DNA from: an uncultured Dehalococcoidia bacterium
Lineage (GTDB): Bacteria; Chloroflexota; Dehalococcoidia; Lucifugimonadales; UBA1123
Direction: 5' to 3'
Assembly: GCA_951812505.1 (NCBI GenBank)
Contig: CATOSI010000003.1
Span: 186,001-250,000, forward strand
Length of the DNA: 64,000 nucleotides
The notes beneath the pieces are model-generated. The model saw only the letters and a list, made by a program, of their open reading frames with translations. It did not search any database and was not told the DNA's origin. Below, one piece after another: positions 56,523-64,000 of this stretch (positions are counted from its first letter, which is position 1; each line of letters begins with the position of its first letter). Both the position numbers and the translations under genes were made by a program.

Positions 56523-57861
56523 TCTCGACTCGATCAAACCCGTAACCGAATACCTGCGCGCTGTTCCTCATAGACGAAGACGCGACGCTTTTCACGAACT
56601 GGCAAGCCAACTGCCAGTTCACGTCTATATGCGCGTAAAATACAACTGGCCTCTCTGGGCAAGGCGGGAACAACTCCCGCCCGACCACCCGTGGGGTATC
56701 TGGATGCTTCTCGCCGGACGCGGCTTCGGCAAAACACGCGCCGGAGCGGAATGGGTACGCGCTCGCGCCGAATCAGGCGCGTCACGCAGAATCGCCCTCA
56801 TCGCTCGGACCCCACACGAAGCCGAAACCGTCATGGTCAACGGCGAGTCCGGCATCCTCGCCGTCTGCCCCCCTTGGAACATGCCCAACTGGGAGCCCAC
56901 CAAGCGACGGCTCACCTGGCCCAACGGAGCCAGGGCATTCGTATTCTCAAGCTACGAACCCGACCAGCTCAGAGGCCCACAGTTCGACGCCGCTTGGTGC
57001 GACGAACTCGCCTCCTGGCAGTACCCGCAGCTCACCTGGGACAACCTCGCCTTCGGACTCCGGCTCGGCCCAAGCCCAAAGTGCGTCGTCACCACCACCC
57101 CAAGGCCCATAGACATCGTGCGCGAACTCGCCACCAGGAAAGACGTCACCCTCGCCAACGGCTCTTCCTACGACAACAGCCGAAACCTGCCCCCCGGATA
57201 CATAGACTCCATACGCAGGCGTTACGAAGGGACCAGCGCCGGACAGCAGGAAATCTACGCCCAGCTTCTCAAAGAAGCCGAAGGCGCCCTCTGGAAGCGC
57301 GAGTGGATTGACGACCACAGGATAGACTCGCCTCCCGACGACCTCTACCTGAAGATGGTCGCCATAGACCCGGCCGTAACATTCAACCCCAACAGGAGTA
57401 ACGAGACCGGCATCATCGTTGCCGCAATCGGCGACGAGGGGCGAAACCCCATTCACCAGAGGCGCTACTACATCCTCGAAGACGCCTCCGGCATAATGAC
57501 CCCGGACGCATGGGCGCGCCGAGCCGTCGAGCTCGCCCAGAAGCACGACGCCAGGTACATCACGGGCGAGACCAACCAGGGCGGATCACTCATCGAATCC
57601 GTTATCAAGAACGCCCCCGGAGGCGAATACGTCAGATTCAGAGGCGTACACGCCACCCAGGGCAAGCGCGCCCGCGCCGAACCCGTCGCCGCTATCTACG
57701 AACAGGGACGCGCCCATCACGTCGGACGCTTCACCCAACTCGAAGACCAGATGTGCGCCTGGACACCCGACTCGCCCAACTCCCCGGACCGCATGGACGC
57801 CCTCGTCTGGGCCATCAACGGCCTGGCCGAAATGAAAACCGGCCTCTGGTTCTGGGTCTGA
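56500..57861 (+). CDS. Phage terminase large subunit
   Basis: 453 residues. The packaging motor ATPase has Walker A GRGFGKT at 73-79, a FVFSSYEPDQLRGPQFDAAW stretch followed by a C-D-E (Walker B) motif, and CVVTTTPRP as motif III. The nuclease half keeps VAIDPAV, GETNQGG and the final DRMDALVWAI aspartates. Both activities therefore look intact. Start ATG 56500 with AGGA 6 nt upstream. No portal, capsid or tail gene follows. It is either a gene-transfer-agent-like relic or a domesticated packaging enzyme. Confidence 0.9.
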   Translation: MTTMTTADLDSIKPVTEYLRAVPHRRRRDAFHELASQLPVHVYMRVKYNWPLWARREQLPPDHPWGIWMLLAGRGFGKTRAGAEWVRARAESGASRRIALIARTPHEAETVMVNGESGILAVCPPWNMPNWEPTKRRLTWPNGARAFVFSSYEPDQLRGPQFDAAWCDELASWQYPQLTWDNLAFGLRLGPSPKCVVTTTPRPIDIVRELATRKDVTLANGSSYDNSRNLPPGYIDSIRRRYEGTSAGQQEIYAQLLKEAEGALWKREWIDDHRIDSPPDDLYLKMVAIDPAVTFNPNRSNETGIIVAAIGDEGRNPIHQRRYYILEDASGIMTPDAWARRAVELAQKHDARYITGETNQGGSLIESVIKNAPGGEYVRFRGVHATQGKRARAEPVAAIYEQGRAHHVGRFTQLEDQMCAWTPDSPNSPDRMDALVWAINGLAEMKTGLWFWV

Positions 57862-58140
57862 AGAAAGGTGATGTCTTATCTTGAATACTCGAATGTTGTC
57901 GAATGGGCGTTATCACGAAAGGAGATACAGTAGTGGGGAGTTGCTGGGGAGAGTCGAACTCCCTACTCTGAAGCCTAGACCAGTGTTTTAACCAATGCTA
58001 CTACGACGATTCTGGCGGTGAGGTTGTTGCTGAAGTGAGAATCTTCAACATCGAGGCGGTTTGAGTCAACGCTCGAGTAAATTCCCCTCCCATAATATAG
58101 ACAAGATTCCCTCTTCTGTGACAAAATTCCGACAGAATAA
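57862..58140. other. AT-richer gap with a degenerate tRNA-like sequence
   Basis: On the minus strand 58010-57943 there is a T arm GGGAG-TTCGACT-CTCCC and upstream a GTAGCATTGGTTAAAACACT stretch like a D arm. The acceptor strands and the anticodon stem do not pair properly. I read it as a tRNA remnant, perhaps an old phage attachment site, not as a working tRNA. Confidence 0.3.
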
Positions 58141-58169
58141 TTGTAATTAGGATGTGCGTTCGATATAAT
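58141..58169 (+). promoter_or_regulatory. Promoter of the dcd cassette
   Basis: TTGTAA at 58141-58146 and a perfect TATAAT at 58164-58169 are 17 bases apart, 37 bases before the ATG of the small gene. Confidence 0.7.
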
Positions 58170-58206
58170 TGTTCTGACGACATCATGAGTCCACAAGGGA
58201 GAAAGC

Positions 58207-58518
58207 ATGACGCTAGGCAAAATCGTAAAGCCGACTATGGTAAGATACGAGTCACCCGTTCCTGTGGAGATGAAGGTGGATAAGTATGATGTTTGGGAGC
58301 TAGGCGGCGAAGTTGCCTTTTTGATTCAGCGTGAGGGAATGACCGCTAAAGGTCTTGTTCCCCTTCGCGTTCTCGATAGAGATAAAGAGGTTGTTAGGGG
58401 TATGGCTTCTGGACAGGAAATAGACACGGGGCTGATTATCGTACATTTCCCACCGACACAGGACGGTAGTGAAACGGTCTTGGTTCCCGAACATTGGTTA
58501 ACTAAAATACTCGAATAG
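58207..58518 (+). CDS. Small uncharacterised protein upstream of dcd
   Basis: 103 residues, mostly beta-strand in character (VAFLIQREGMTAKGLVPLRV), starting at ATG 58207 with GGGAG 7 nt upstream. Not recognised. Its codon use is more AT-rich than that of flanking genes, as is that of dcd, 10 bases downstream. Probably a phage-derived or transferred cassette. Confidence 0.6.
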   Translation: MTLGKIVKPTMVRYESPVPVEMKVDKYDVWELGGEVAFLIQREGMTAKGLVPLRVLDRDKEVVRGMASGQEIDTGLIIVHFPPTQDGSETVLVPEHWLTKILE

Positions 58519-58528
58519 GTGTACGGCA

Positions 58529-59080
58529 ATGATACTCTCTAACATGGAAGTACTAGCTGAAATCGAGGCTGGGCGACTTAACATAATACCACCGCCTCAG
58601 AAGGCTAGTTTCGGCCCAGGGTCGGTCGATTTGACTCTAGGCGATAAATTACATGTATGGCCTGATGAGAGTGCTACTAGCGGACAACCACTCGATTTAG
58701 CTCATCCCGATTTCAATGTACCTAATGTAATTGATCGGTGGTGCGAGGAAAAGTACATCAACGAGGATCAACCCTTTGTACTTAAACCGAATACTCTAGT
58801 TATAGGGTACACACACGAAGTAATCACCCTTCCTAAACACTTGGGTGGTAGAATAGAAGGTCGGAGTCGGTACGCGAGATTAGGAATTTCTATCCACGCG
58901 ACGGCTCCGACAGTTCAACCAGGTTACAGGGGTAGTCTGGCTCTAGAAATCAACAATGTTGGGCCGTTCGTGATTCATCTGAAACCTAGATTAGCAATCG
59001 CACAGTTGATCATTGAAAGAACTGGATTGCCGCCAACAGAAGCGTATGCAGGCGAATTTCAAGGTCAAGGTGCCAATTAG
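58529..59080 (+). CDS. dcd: dCTP deaminase
   Basis: 183 residues. Deaminates dCTP to dUTP for dTMP synthesis. The family core EGRSRYARLGISIHATAPTV and QPGYRGSLALEINNVGPF is clear, with the catalytic Glu in LEINN and the Ser/Arg of RSRYAR. Some members also hydrolyse dUTP, which cannot be told here. AT-rich codons and phage-like neighbours suggest recent acquisition. dCTP deaminases can also act in antiphage defence by depleting dCTP. Confidence 0.88.
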   Translation: MILSNMEVLAEIEAGRLNIIPPPQKASFGPGSVDLTLGDKLHVWPDESATSGQPLDLAHPDFNVPNVIDRWCEEKYINEDQPFVLKPNTLVIGYTHEVITLPKHLGGRIEGRSRYARLGISIHATAPTVQPGYRGSLALEINNVGPFVIHLKPRLAIAQLIIERTGLPPTEAYAGEFQGQGAN

Positions 59081-59124
59081 AAGCGTCTCACTGAAATCTA
59101 AAGTAGAACCGACAATTATCACCG

Positions 59125-59153
59125 ACCCTCTCCACTCCCGGAGAGGGTTTTTC
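59125..59153 (+). terminator. Rho-independent terminator of the dcd cassette
   Basis: A 9-bp stem ACCCTCTCC/GGAGAGGGT with a 6-nt loop is followed by TTTTT. It lies 44 bases after the dcd stop. Confidence 0.8.
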
Positions 59154-59198
59154 CTTTGCCGAAATTCCTCTTTTCAAACTAAGACGCTATTAAAAAGT

Positions 59199-59236
59199 CC
59201 CCTCCCCCCTCGATTGGAAGCCCAGGATGGGGGTGA
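59199..59236. repeat. A-type palindromic repeat, degraded
   Basis: CCCCTCCCCCCTCGATTGG followed by AAGCCCAGGATGGGGGTGA. Lies between the terminator and the UGSC gene. Confidence 0.55.
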
Positions 59237-59313
59237 AAACTCCCTCCACCCGCCAAACCCCAATCCAACCAAAATCCTGTAAACTGACTACTGAAAACCG
59301 AAAGGAGACCCCC

Positions 59314-60954
59314 ATGCACCTGCTAGAAGTGCTAAACCCTGTCGGACAGCAGCGCGGACTGCTGAACGCCATGACCATAAGCGATAGACCCGAATCCCTC
59401 GACGACAAGACTGTCGGCCTCCTCTGGAGCGGCACTCACGGCGGCGACCTCGCCCTCAGGCGAACCGGCGAGATGCTGCAGGAACGCTTCGACAACGTCA
59501 CCGTCAACTTCTACACCGGCGGCAACTACCCCGCGCCGCCTCCCATAGTCCAGCAGGCAGCGAGGGAGTGCGACGTCGTCATCGGCGCCACAGCCGATTG
59601 AGGGACGTGCGCGTCGTGGATGGTCCACGACATGATCGAAATCGAGAAGACGGGCAAGCCCGCCATCCCGATTGTCTCCGGGCGCTTCGAAGAAGACGCC
59701 ATAGCCAGCTCCCGCGCCTTCGCCATGCCGGACTTGCAGTTCGTCATCGTGCCGCGCATATATCGCAACCTGGCCCCCGAACTCTGCATCAGCCAGACCG
59801 AGGCCGTCATAGACGATATCGTAGAAGTCCTCACCATTGACCAGGGACACACCCGCAGGGAACGCGACTCCGCTACCCCCATCGAACGATTCGAGGGCGA
59901 AGACCGTTGGGACGCCATTCTCAAGATGAACGAACAGTGGCTCCTGCGCGACTGGGGAGACTCCCTCGTCCTGCACCCACCCACGCCCGAAGCCGTGGCC
60001 GACCTCGTCGCCGGGACCGGACTCGACCGCGACGACCTGGTTTGCGACATGCCCCCCGGCTTCGGACTCGCCACCGTCGAGAAGATAGCCATCAACGCCG
60101 CCATGGCCGGAGCTAAGCCTGAACAGATGCCGGTCATAATCGCCGCGGTCAAGGCCCTGTCCAAGGTCGGCTCGCACGGCGGAAAGTCGCTGCTCATGTC
60201 CACCAGCCCCCACGCCCCGATGCTTGTCGTGAATGGCCCCATCGCCAGAGAACTCGGCATCAACCCTCGCTCCGGCCTGGGCCCCGGACGCGACAACGAG
60301 GTCAACATCACCATCGGCAGGGCGTTCTCTCTCTGCCTGCGTAACCTGGGCTACTGGTATCCCGGCCAGATGGACATGGACACCATCGGCACCACACGCA
60401 AGTTCGTCCATTGTGTCGCCGAGAACGAGGACATGAGCCCCTGGCCGCCCTTCCATGTTGACCAGGGATTCCGCGCGGACGAAAGCACCGTCAGCGTCTT
60501 CATCACCGACGGCGAACTCGACGTCCAGGACCAAGGCAACACAAACGCCGAGGGCCTGCTCAAGACCATCGCCTACGGCAGCACCTTCGGAACGCGCGGA
60601 CTTGGCGCGAGCCACGGCTCCGAACGGCTCATCTTCATGCCCCCCGACGTGGCCCGCCCCGTCGGAGCGCAGGGATTCTCCAAGCAGGAGACCAAGCAGT
60701 TCATCCACTTCCACGCCAACGACAGCCTGGGCAAGATGATCCAGTACATGCCCATAGACGACGCCCGCGTCGGCGCGCAGTGGAAATGGCTCGAAGGCCT
60801 CACCGAGCAGGAGCGGCTGGACATCACCGTCCCCGTCCTCGAGAGCGTTGACCGCTGGTTCATCGTCGTAGTCGGCGCCGACAGGGCCAAGACCCTCGTC
60901 ATGCCCACCGGCGAAGGAGCCTCCACCGTCGCCATAGACCAGTACAGGACATAA
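59314..60954 (+). CDS. UGSC-family selenoprotein (Sec at codon 96)
   Basis: 546 residues if the TGA at 59599-59601 is read as selenocysteine. The start is ATG 59314 with AGGAG 7 nt upstream. The N-terminal domain (about 10-160) has TVGLLWSGTHGGDLALRRTG and VVIGATAD before the TGA. The TGA is followed in the same frame by G-T-C (Sec-Gly-Thr-Cys), the motif after which the UGSC domain is named, and by SWMVHDMIEIEKTGKPAIPI. It is related to glycine/sarcosine reductase selenoproteins. The C-terminal 370 residues (MPPGFGLATVEKIAINAAMA, SLLMSTSPHAPMLVV) form a second domain of unknown function. A SECIS-like hairpin follows the TGA. Substrate unknown, probably a redox or C-N cleaving reaction. Confidence 0.85.
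59613..59631 (+). promoter_or_regulatory. Candidate SECIS element of the UGSC gene
   Basis: GTCGTGGA pairs with TCCACGAC (8 bp) around a TGG loop that begins 20 nt after the TGA. It matches the position and GG-containing loop of bacterial SECIS elements. Confidence 0.75.
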
Positions 60955-60963
60955 GGACACGCG

Positions 60964-61518
60964 ATGACAACGAAGGCCAAACTCCTGACTGCTGAGGACC
61001 TGCTTCGCCTTGACAGTGAAGGTATTCACGGCGAACTCATACGGGGAGAACTGTACGAAACCATGTCCGCCGGAAGAATTCACGGAAAAGTCGCGGCAAT
61101 AATCATCAGTGTTCTCATGGCCTTCGTTCGTCCCCGTCGGCTGGGACAAGTAATAGGCACGGACGCGGGAGTGCTTCTGGAGCGCTCCCCGGACACTGTC
61201 CGAGAGCCTGACGTAGCGTTTATATCCGCAGAGAAAATGTCGTTGGACAGCGAAGCGACCGGCTACTTCGAAGGTATTCCGGACCTTGTGGTAGAAGTGA
61301 TGTCTCCAAACGATAGCTACCGTGATATGCACGACAAGGCGCGCATGTGGCTGAGTTACGGCGTCCCGATAGTCTGGGTAGCCGACCCGGACGCTCGCTC
61401 AGTCTATGAACACCGAATTGGTCTTCCCGTATTGACGCTCGACGAAGATGACACTCTGGACGGTGGAGACGTACTACCCGGATTCACTTGCGTCGTGCGG
61501 GATATGTTCGACCTCTAG
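60964..61518 (+). CDS. Uma2-family (DUF820) nuclease-like protein
   Basis: 184 residues of the PD-(D/E)xK type. REPDVAFISAEKM and the catalytic block GIPDLVVEVMSPNDSYRDMH with KARMWLSYGVPIVWVADPDA are typical. These proteins are abundant in cyanobacteria and Chloroflexota and their biological role is unclear. It follows the selenoprotein gene by 9 bases and may be co-transcribed, but no functional link is known. Confidence 0.9.
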   Translation: MTTKAKLLTAEDLLRLDSEGIHGELIRGELYETMSAGRIHGKVAAIIISVLMAFVRPRRLGQVIGTDAGVLLERSPDTVREPDVAFISAEKMSLDSEATGYFEGIPDLVVEVMSPNDSYRDMHDKARMWLSYGVPIVWVADPDARSVYEHRIGLPVLTLDEDDTLDGGDVLPGFTCVVRDMFDL

Positions 61519-61860
61519 CGCCAATTCCATATGAAGATGCCATACTCCAACTGCTAACCGTCAGAAAATCCCCTCTCCCTCAGGGTGAGGGTGAATGACA
61601 ATTCAGTCATTCCCGCGAAGGCGGGAATCCAGGGGTGGGGCTGGTTGCTCTACATGGCAAAATCAACTGGACGCGGTACTAGACGCGACAGTCAGCAGAC
61701 ACGGCGCATCTGGACAGCCTTCGCTAGATATCACGGCTGACCGAAGACTTGGAGAACATAGACGACGAAACCTAAACGTCCAGCTGGACGACCAAAATAT
61801 GAGATACCGATGTACGGGCAACCCTTGTGGTTGCCCCTTTTGCGAGGAGGAAACTGACTA
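61519..61860. repeat. Repeat-rich gap of 342 bases
   Basis: Holds an A copy (61567-61594), a B-long copy (61604-61684, tail AAAATCAACTGGACGCGGTA) and a C copy (61812-61842) whose last bases contain GCGAGGAGG, the likely ribosome-binding site of the next gene. No gene is seen. Confidence 0.7.
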
Positions 61861-63120
61861 ATGCAACTAGCGGCATTCCAGGCCGTCATAGGTATAGCGG
61901 GACTCATCGCTCTGGCCTGGGCCATAAGCGAGAACCGTCGCGCCTTCCCCTGGCGCACCGCTGCCGTCGGGCTCGCAGTGCAGCTCGCCCTCGCCCTGCT
62001 GCTGATAAAACTGCCCGGCTCCCAGGTAGTCTTCCGCTGGATAGGCAACGCCGTGGACGCACTCGTCCGCGCCACCGAGGCCGGTACCTCCCTGGTCTTC
62101 GGATTTCTTGGAGGCGCCCCCCTCCCCTTCGAGGAAACATACCCGGGTGCGTCCTTCGTGTTCGCGTTCCGCTCCCTTCCGCTGGTGGTCTTCATAGGCG
62201 CTCTGTCGGCTGTCCTCTACCACTTCCGTGTACTGCCCTGGGCAGTGAGAGGATTTGCCTGGGCGCTGAGAAAGACCCTCGGAATCAGCGGCGCGGCAAG
62301 TTTCTCCACAGCCGCCAACGTATTCATCGGCATGGTAGAAGCCCCGCTTCTGGTACGCCCCTACCTCGAGCGCATGAGTCGCTCCGAACTGTTCATCATC
62401 ATGGTCGGAGGCATGGCCACCATCGCCGGGACAGTGTTCGCGCTCTACACGACCCTGCTGGACGGCATCATTCCCGACCCGGCCGGACATCTTCTCACCG
62501 CCTCCATCATCAGCGCGCCCGCCGCAGTCGTTATCGCGCTGATACTCATTCCCCCGACCGGCGACGAAACAGACGACGCCAAAGTCGAATTCGAGCAGAT
62601 ATATGAAAACGGTGCCGACGCCCTGACTCGTGGCGCGATTGACGGACTGCGCCTCTTCGCCTACATCATCGGAATGCTCATCGTACTGGTCGCGCTCGTC
62701 GAGTTGGTAAACATCATCCTCGACGCCGGCCCTGCGATTGCGGGAGAGCCTCTGACTCTGCAGCGCATCTTCGGATGGGCATTGGCCCCCGTGGTTTGGA
62801 CACTGGGCGTCCCGTGGGCCGAGGCGATGAGCGCCGGACAACTGCTCGGCACCAAGGTGGTACTGAACGAGCTCGTAGCCTACGTGCAGATGTCGCAGCT
62901 CCCACCCGGAACCCTCGGCGAGCGCAGCGCGATCATAATGGCTTACAGCATCTGTGGATTCGCCAACTTCGGCAGCATCGGCATAATGCTCGGCGGAATC
63001 GGCGCCATAGTCCCGAGCCGCAGGCTGGAAATAGCCCAACTCGGACTCAAGTCCATCTTGGCCGGAACCATGGCCACCTGCATGACAGGAGCGATAGCCG
63101 GCCTGATCTACTACCTTTAG
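61861..63120 (+). CDS. Concentrative nucleoside transporter (CNT family)
   Basis: 419 residues. NupC-type secondary transporters import nucleosides with H+ or Na+. The N-terminal helices, the Gate domain (VFIGALSAVLYHFRVLPWAV), the TAANVFIGMVEAPLLVRPYL motif and the C-terminal SICGFANFGSIGIMLGGIGA block are all present. GAGGAGG lies upstream of the ATG. Together with the two NCS2-type permeases it suggests that the cell scavenges nucleobases and nucleosides. Confidence 0.95.
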   Translation: MQLAAFQAVIGIAGLIALAWAISENRRAFPWRTAAVGLAVQLALALLLIKLPGSQVVFRWIGNAVDALVRATEAGTSLVFGFLGGAPLPFEETYPGASFVFAFRSLPLVVFIGALSAVLYHFRVLPWAVRGFAWALRKTLGISGAASFSTAANVFIGMVEAPLLVRPYLERMSRSELFIIMVGGMATIAGTVFALYTTLLDGIIPDPAGHLLTASIISAPAAVVIALILIPPTGDETDDAKVEFEQIYENGADALTRGAIDGLRLFAYIIGMLIVLVALVELVNIILDAGPAIAGEPLTLQRIFGWALAPVVWTLGVPWAEAMSAGQLLGTKVVLNELVAYVQMSQLPPGTLGERSAIIMAYSICGFANFGSIGIMLGGIGAIVPSRRLEIAQLGLKSILAGTMATCMTGAIAGLIYYL

Positions 63121-63135
63121 GCAGGTAAAAGAAAA

Positions 63136-63167
63136 CGGGACGGATGGAAATATAACCACCCGTCCCG
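63136..63167 (-). terminator. Hairpin terminator between converging genes
   Basis: CGGGACGG pairs with CCGTCCCG (8 bp, with an inner TGG/CCA). On the minus strand it is followed by TTTTCTTTT, so it would stop transcription from the transposase side. No T-run on the plus strand. Confidence 0.6.
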
Positions 63168-63335
63168 GTAACGGCTTCTAGCAGGCTGCGGAAGAATGGG
63201 TTGCAGAGCGGCGTAGGAGCAAGACTCGCTGCCTTGAAGAGCCTCATTCCGGCGCTTTTTGGCTCTCAGGAGGTTCCTGCACCGCTGTAATCGGCTTTCA
63301 GAAGGTTCGGCAGACACACCTCGCCCTGGGCAGAG

Positions 63336-64000
63336 CTATGCGAAGACGGGGACTCTGGCCTCTTCCTCAGCTATCAGTCTCGACATTCTCACCAGGTTGT
63401 ACGCAGTAGCCACCAACTCCCCATACAGTCCGGTTCTCTCCACTCCGCGATACCGACTCCGACGAAAGCCTCCCACTGTCTTCATCCACCCGAAGATCGA
63501 CTCCACACGCTTGCGAACCTTCTGACTCGCCGCATACCCGGCATGATGGGTCGTCCTCCCGTCTATCGCAGACCATCTCTTCTTCTGGGCCACGTGCGGA
63601 GTGATGTTCAGGTCCCTGCACTCGGCAACGAAGTCCCTGCTGTCGTAGCCCCTGTCCGCTCCAACAGTCAGACGGCGGCTACCGGGTATCCGGATCAACA
63701 TGTCCAGCGCCGCATCCCTCTCTGCCATGCCATTGGCCTCGGTCAGTCGGAAGTCGCTCACAAGACCGTGCCTGTTGTCCATAAGCGCATGGGCCATGAA
63801 CACCAGCTTCGCCTCCTTACCCTTGCCCTTCCTCATCAGCCTGGACTCGGGGTCGGTCGTGCTCTCGTGTGTCTCGTTGCTCAGCTTCTCCCCCCGAAAG
63901 TCCTCCGTACGGCTTCCACCTTCCCCCGGACCCTTCGGGTTATCGTCAGCATCCTCATCCCGTCTTCTGAAGCTCTTTATGCTCGCGGCAGCCTCTATCA
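63336..64000 (-). mobile_element. IS5-type transposase gene, 5' end outside window
   Basis: 221 residues visible. The frame is open to the window edge, beyond the internal ATG at 63836. STTDPESRLMRKGKGKEAKL, VGADRGYDSRDFVAECRDL (catalytic Asp) and RVESIFGWMKTVGGFRRSRY (catalytic Glu) are the IS5/IS1182-like DDE signature. The element boundary is probably near 63180, where GCAGGCTGCGGAAGAATGGG resembles an IS end. The other end is not in view, so the terminal repeats cannot be checked. No inactivating mutation is visible. Confidence 0.88.

Noticed and set aside
57943..58010. selC (tRNA-Sec) gene
   Set aside because: There is no 8-bp acceptor, long variable arm or UCA anticodon stem. Only the T arm is convincing.
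59602..60954. Separate gene starting at ATG 59620 after the TGA
   Set aside because: The conserved UGSC motif and the open frame run across the TGA, and ATG 59620 lies inside the hairpin without a ribosome site.
61595..61861. Small plus-strand gene of 88 codons before the CNT transporter
   Set aside because: It is built almost wholly from B and C repeats translated as SFPRRRESR and GNPCGCP, with no ribosome site.

Overview
The window is a GC-rich bacterial contig, most likely from an uncultured Chloroflexota of the SAR202/Dehalococcoidia type. That placement is inference from gene content: paired class III CoA-transferases, an HpcH/HpaI-type aldolase, a CoxL-like molybdenum hydroxylase, a UGSC-type selenoprotein and many dispersed GC-rich palindromes. 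No marker was searched.

Layout. 1-16.8 kb is a metabolic stretch: a 3'-truncated OsmC-like gene, a membrane spermidine-synthase-like protein, panC, a pair of uncharacterised small genes, a molybdopterin-binding dehydrogenase subunit, a metallo-beta-lactamase-fold hydrolase, a Cache plus leucine-rich-repeat surface protein, two CoA-transferases, an aldolase, prfA and prmC. 17.0-39.2 kb is one long minus-strand translation supercluster (rpsL-rpsG-fusA, S10, spc and alpha operons, then truA-rplM-rpsI) in nearly textbook order. Its only foreign-looking gene is a membrane protein between rpsK and rpsD, tuf is absent between fusA and rpsJ, and a strong promoter lies upstream of rpsL. 39.5-53 kb holds two paralogous nucleobase-type permeases with an unusual C-terminal kinase-like domain, a large surface protein, ruvB, and a peptide-type ABC transporter without its ATPases. 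53-64 kb is accessory: an AAA ATPase/DUF4276 pair resembling an OLD-type defence module, a terminase pair without other phage genes, an AT-richer two-gene dcd cassette with its own promoter and terminator, a UGSC selenoprotein, a Uma2 nuclease, a CNT nucleoside transporter and a truncated IS5-type transposase.

The most important observation is that two genes are interrupted by a single in-frame TGA exactly at a catalytic cysteine position, each followed by a strong hairpin with a GG-containing loop at the distance expected for a bacterial SECIS element. One is the OsmC-like gene (TGA at 260-262, minus strand). The other is a UGSC-family gene (TGA at 59599-59601). Both should be read as selenoproteins, although ordinary gene calling would split or truncate them. 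No selA, selB, selC or selD is visible here, so the machinery must lie elsewhere.

Three families of short palindromic repeats (called A, B and C below) fill most intergenic gaps, including spacers inside the ribosomal operon. One B copy has been absorbed in frame into a protein next to the terminase.
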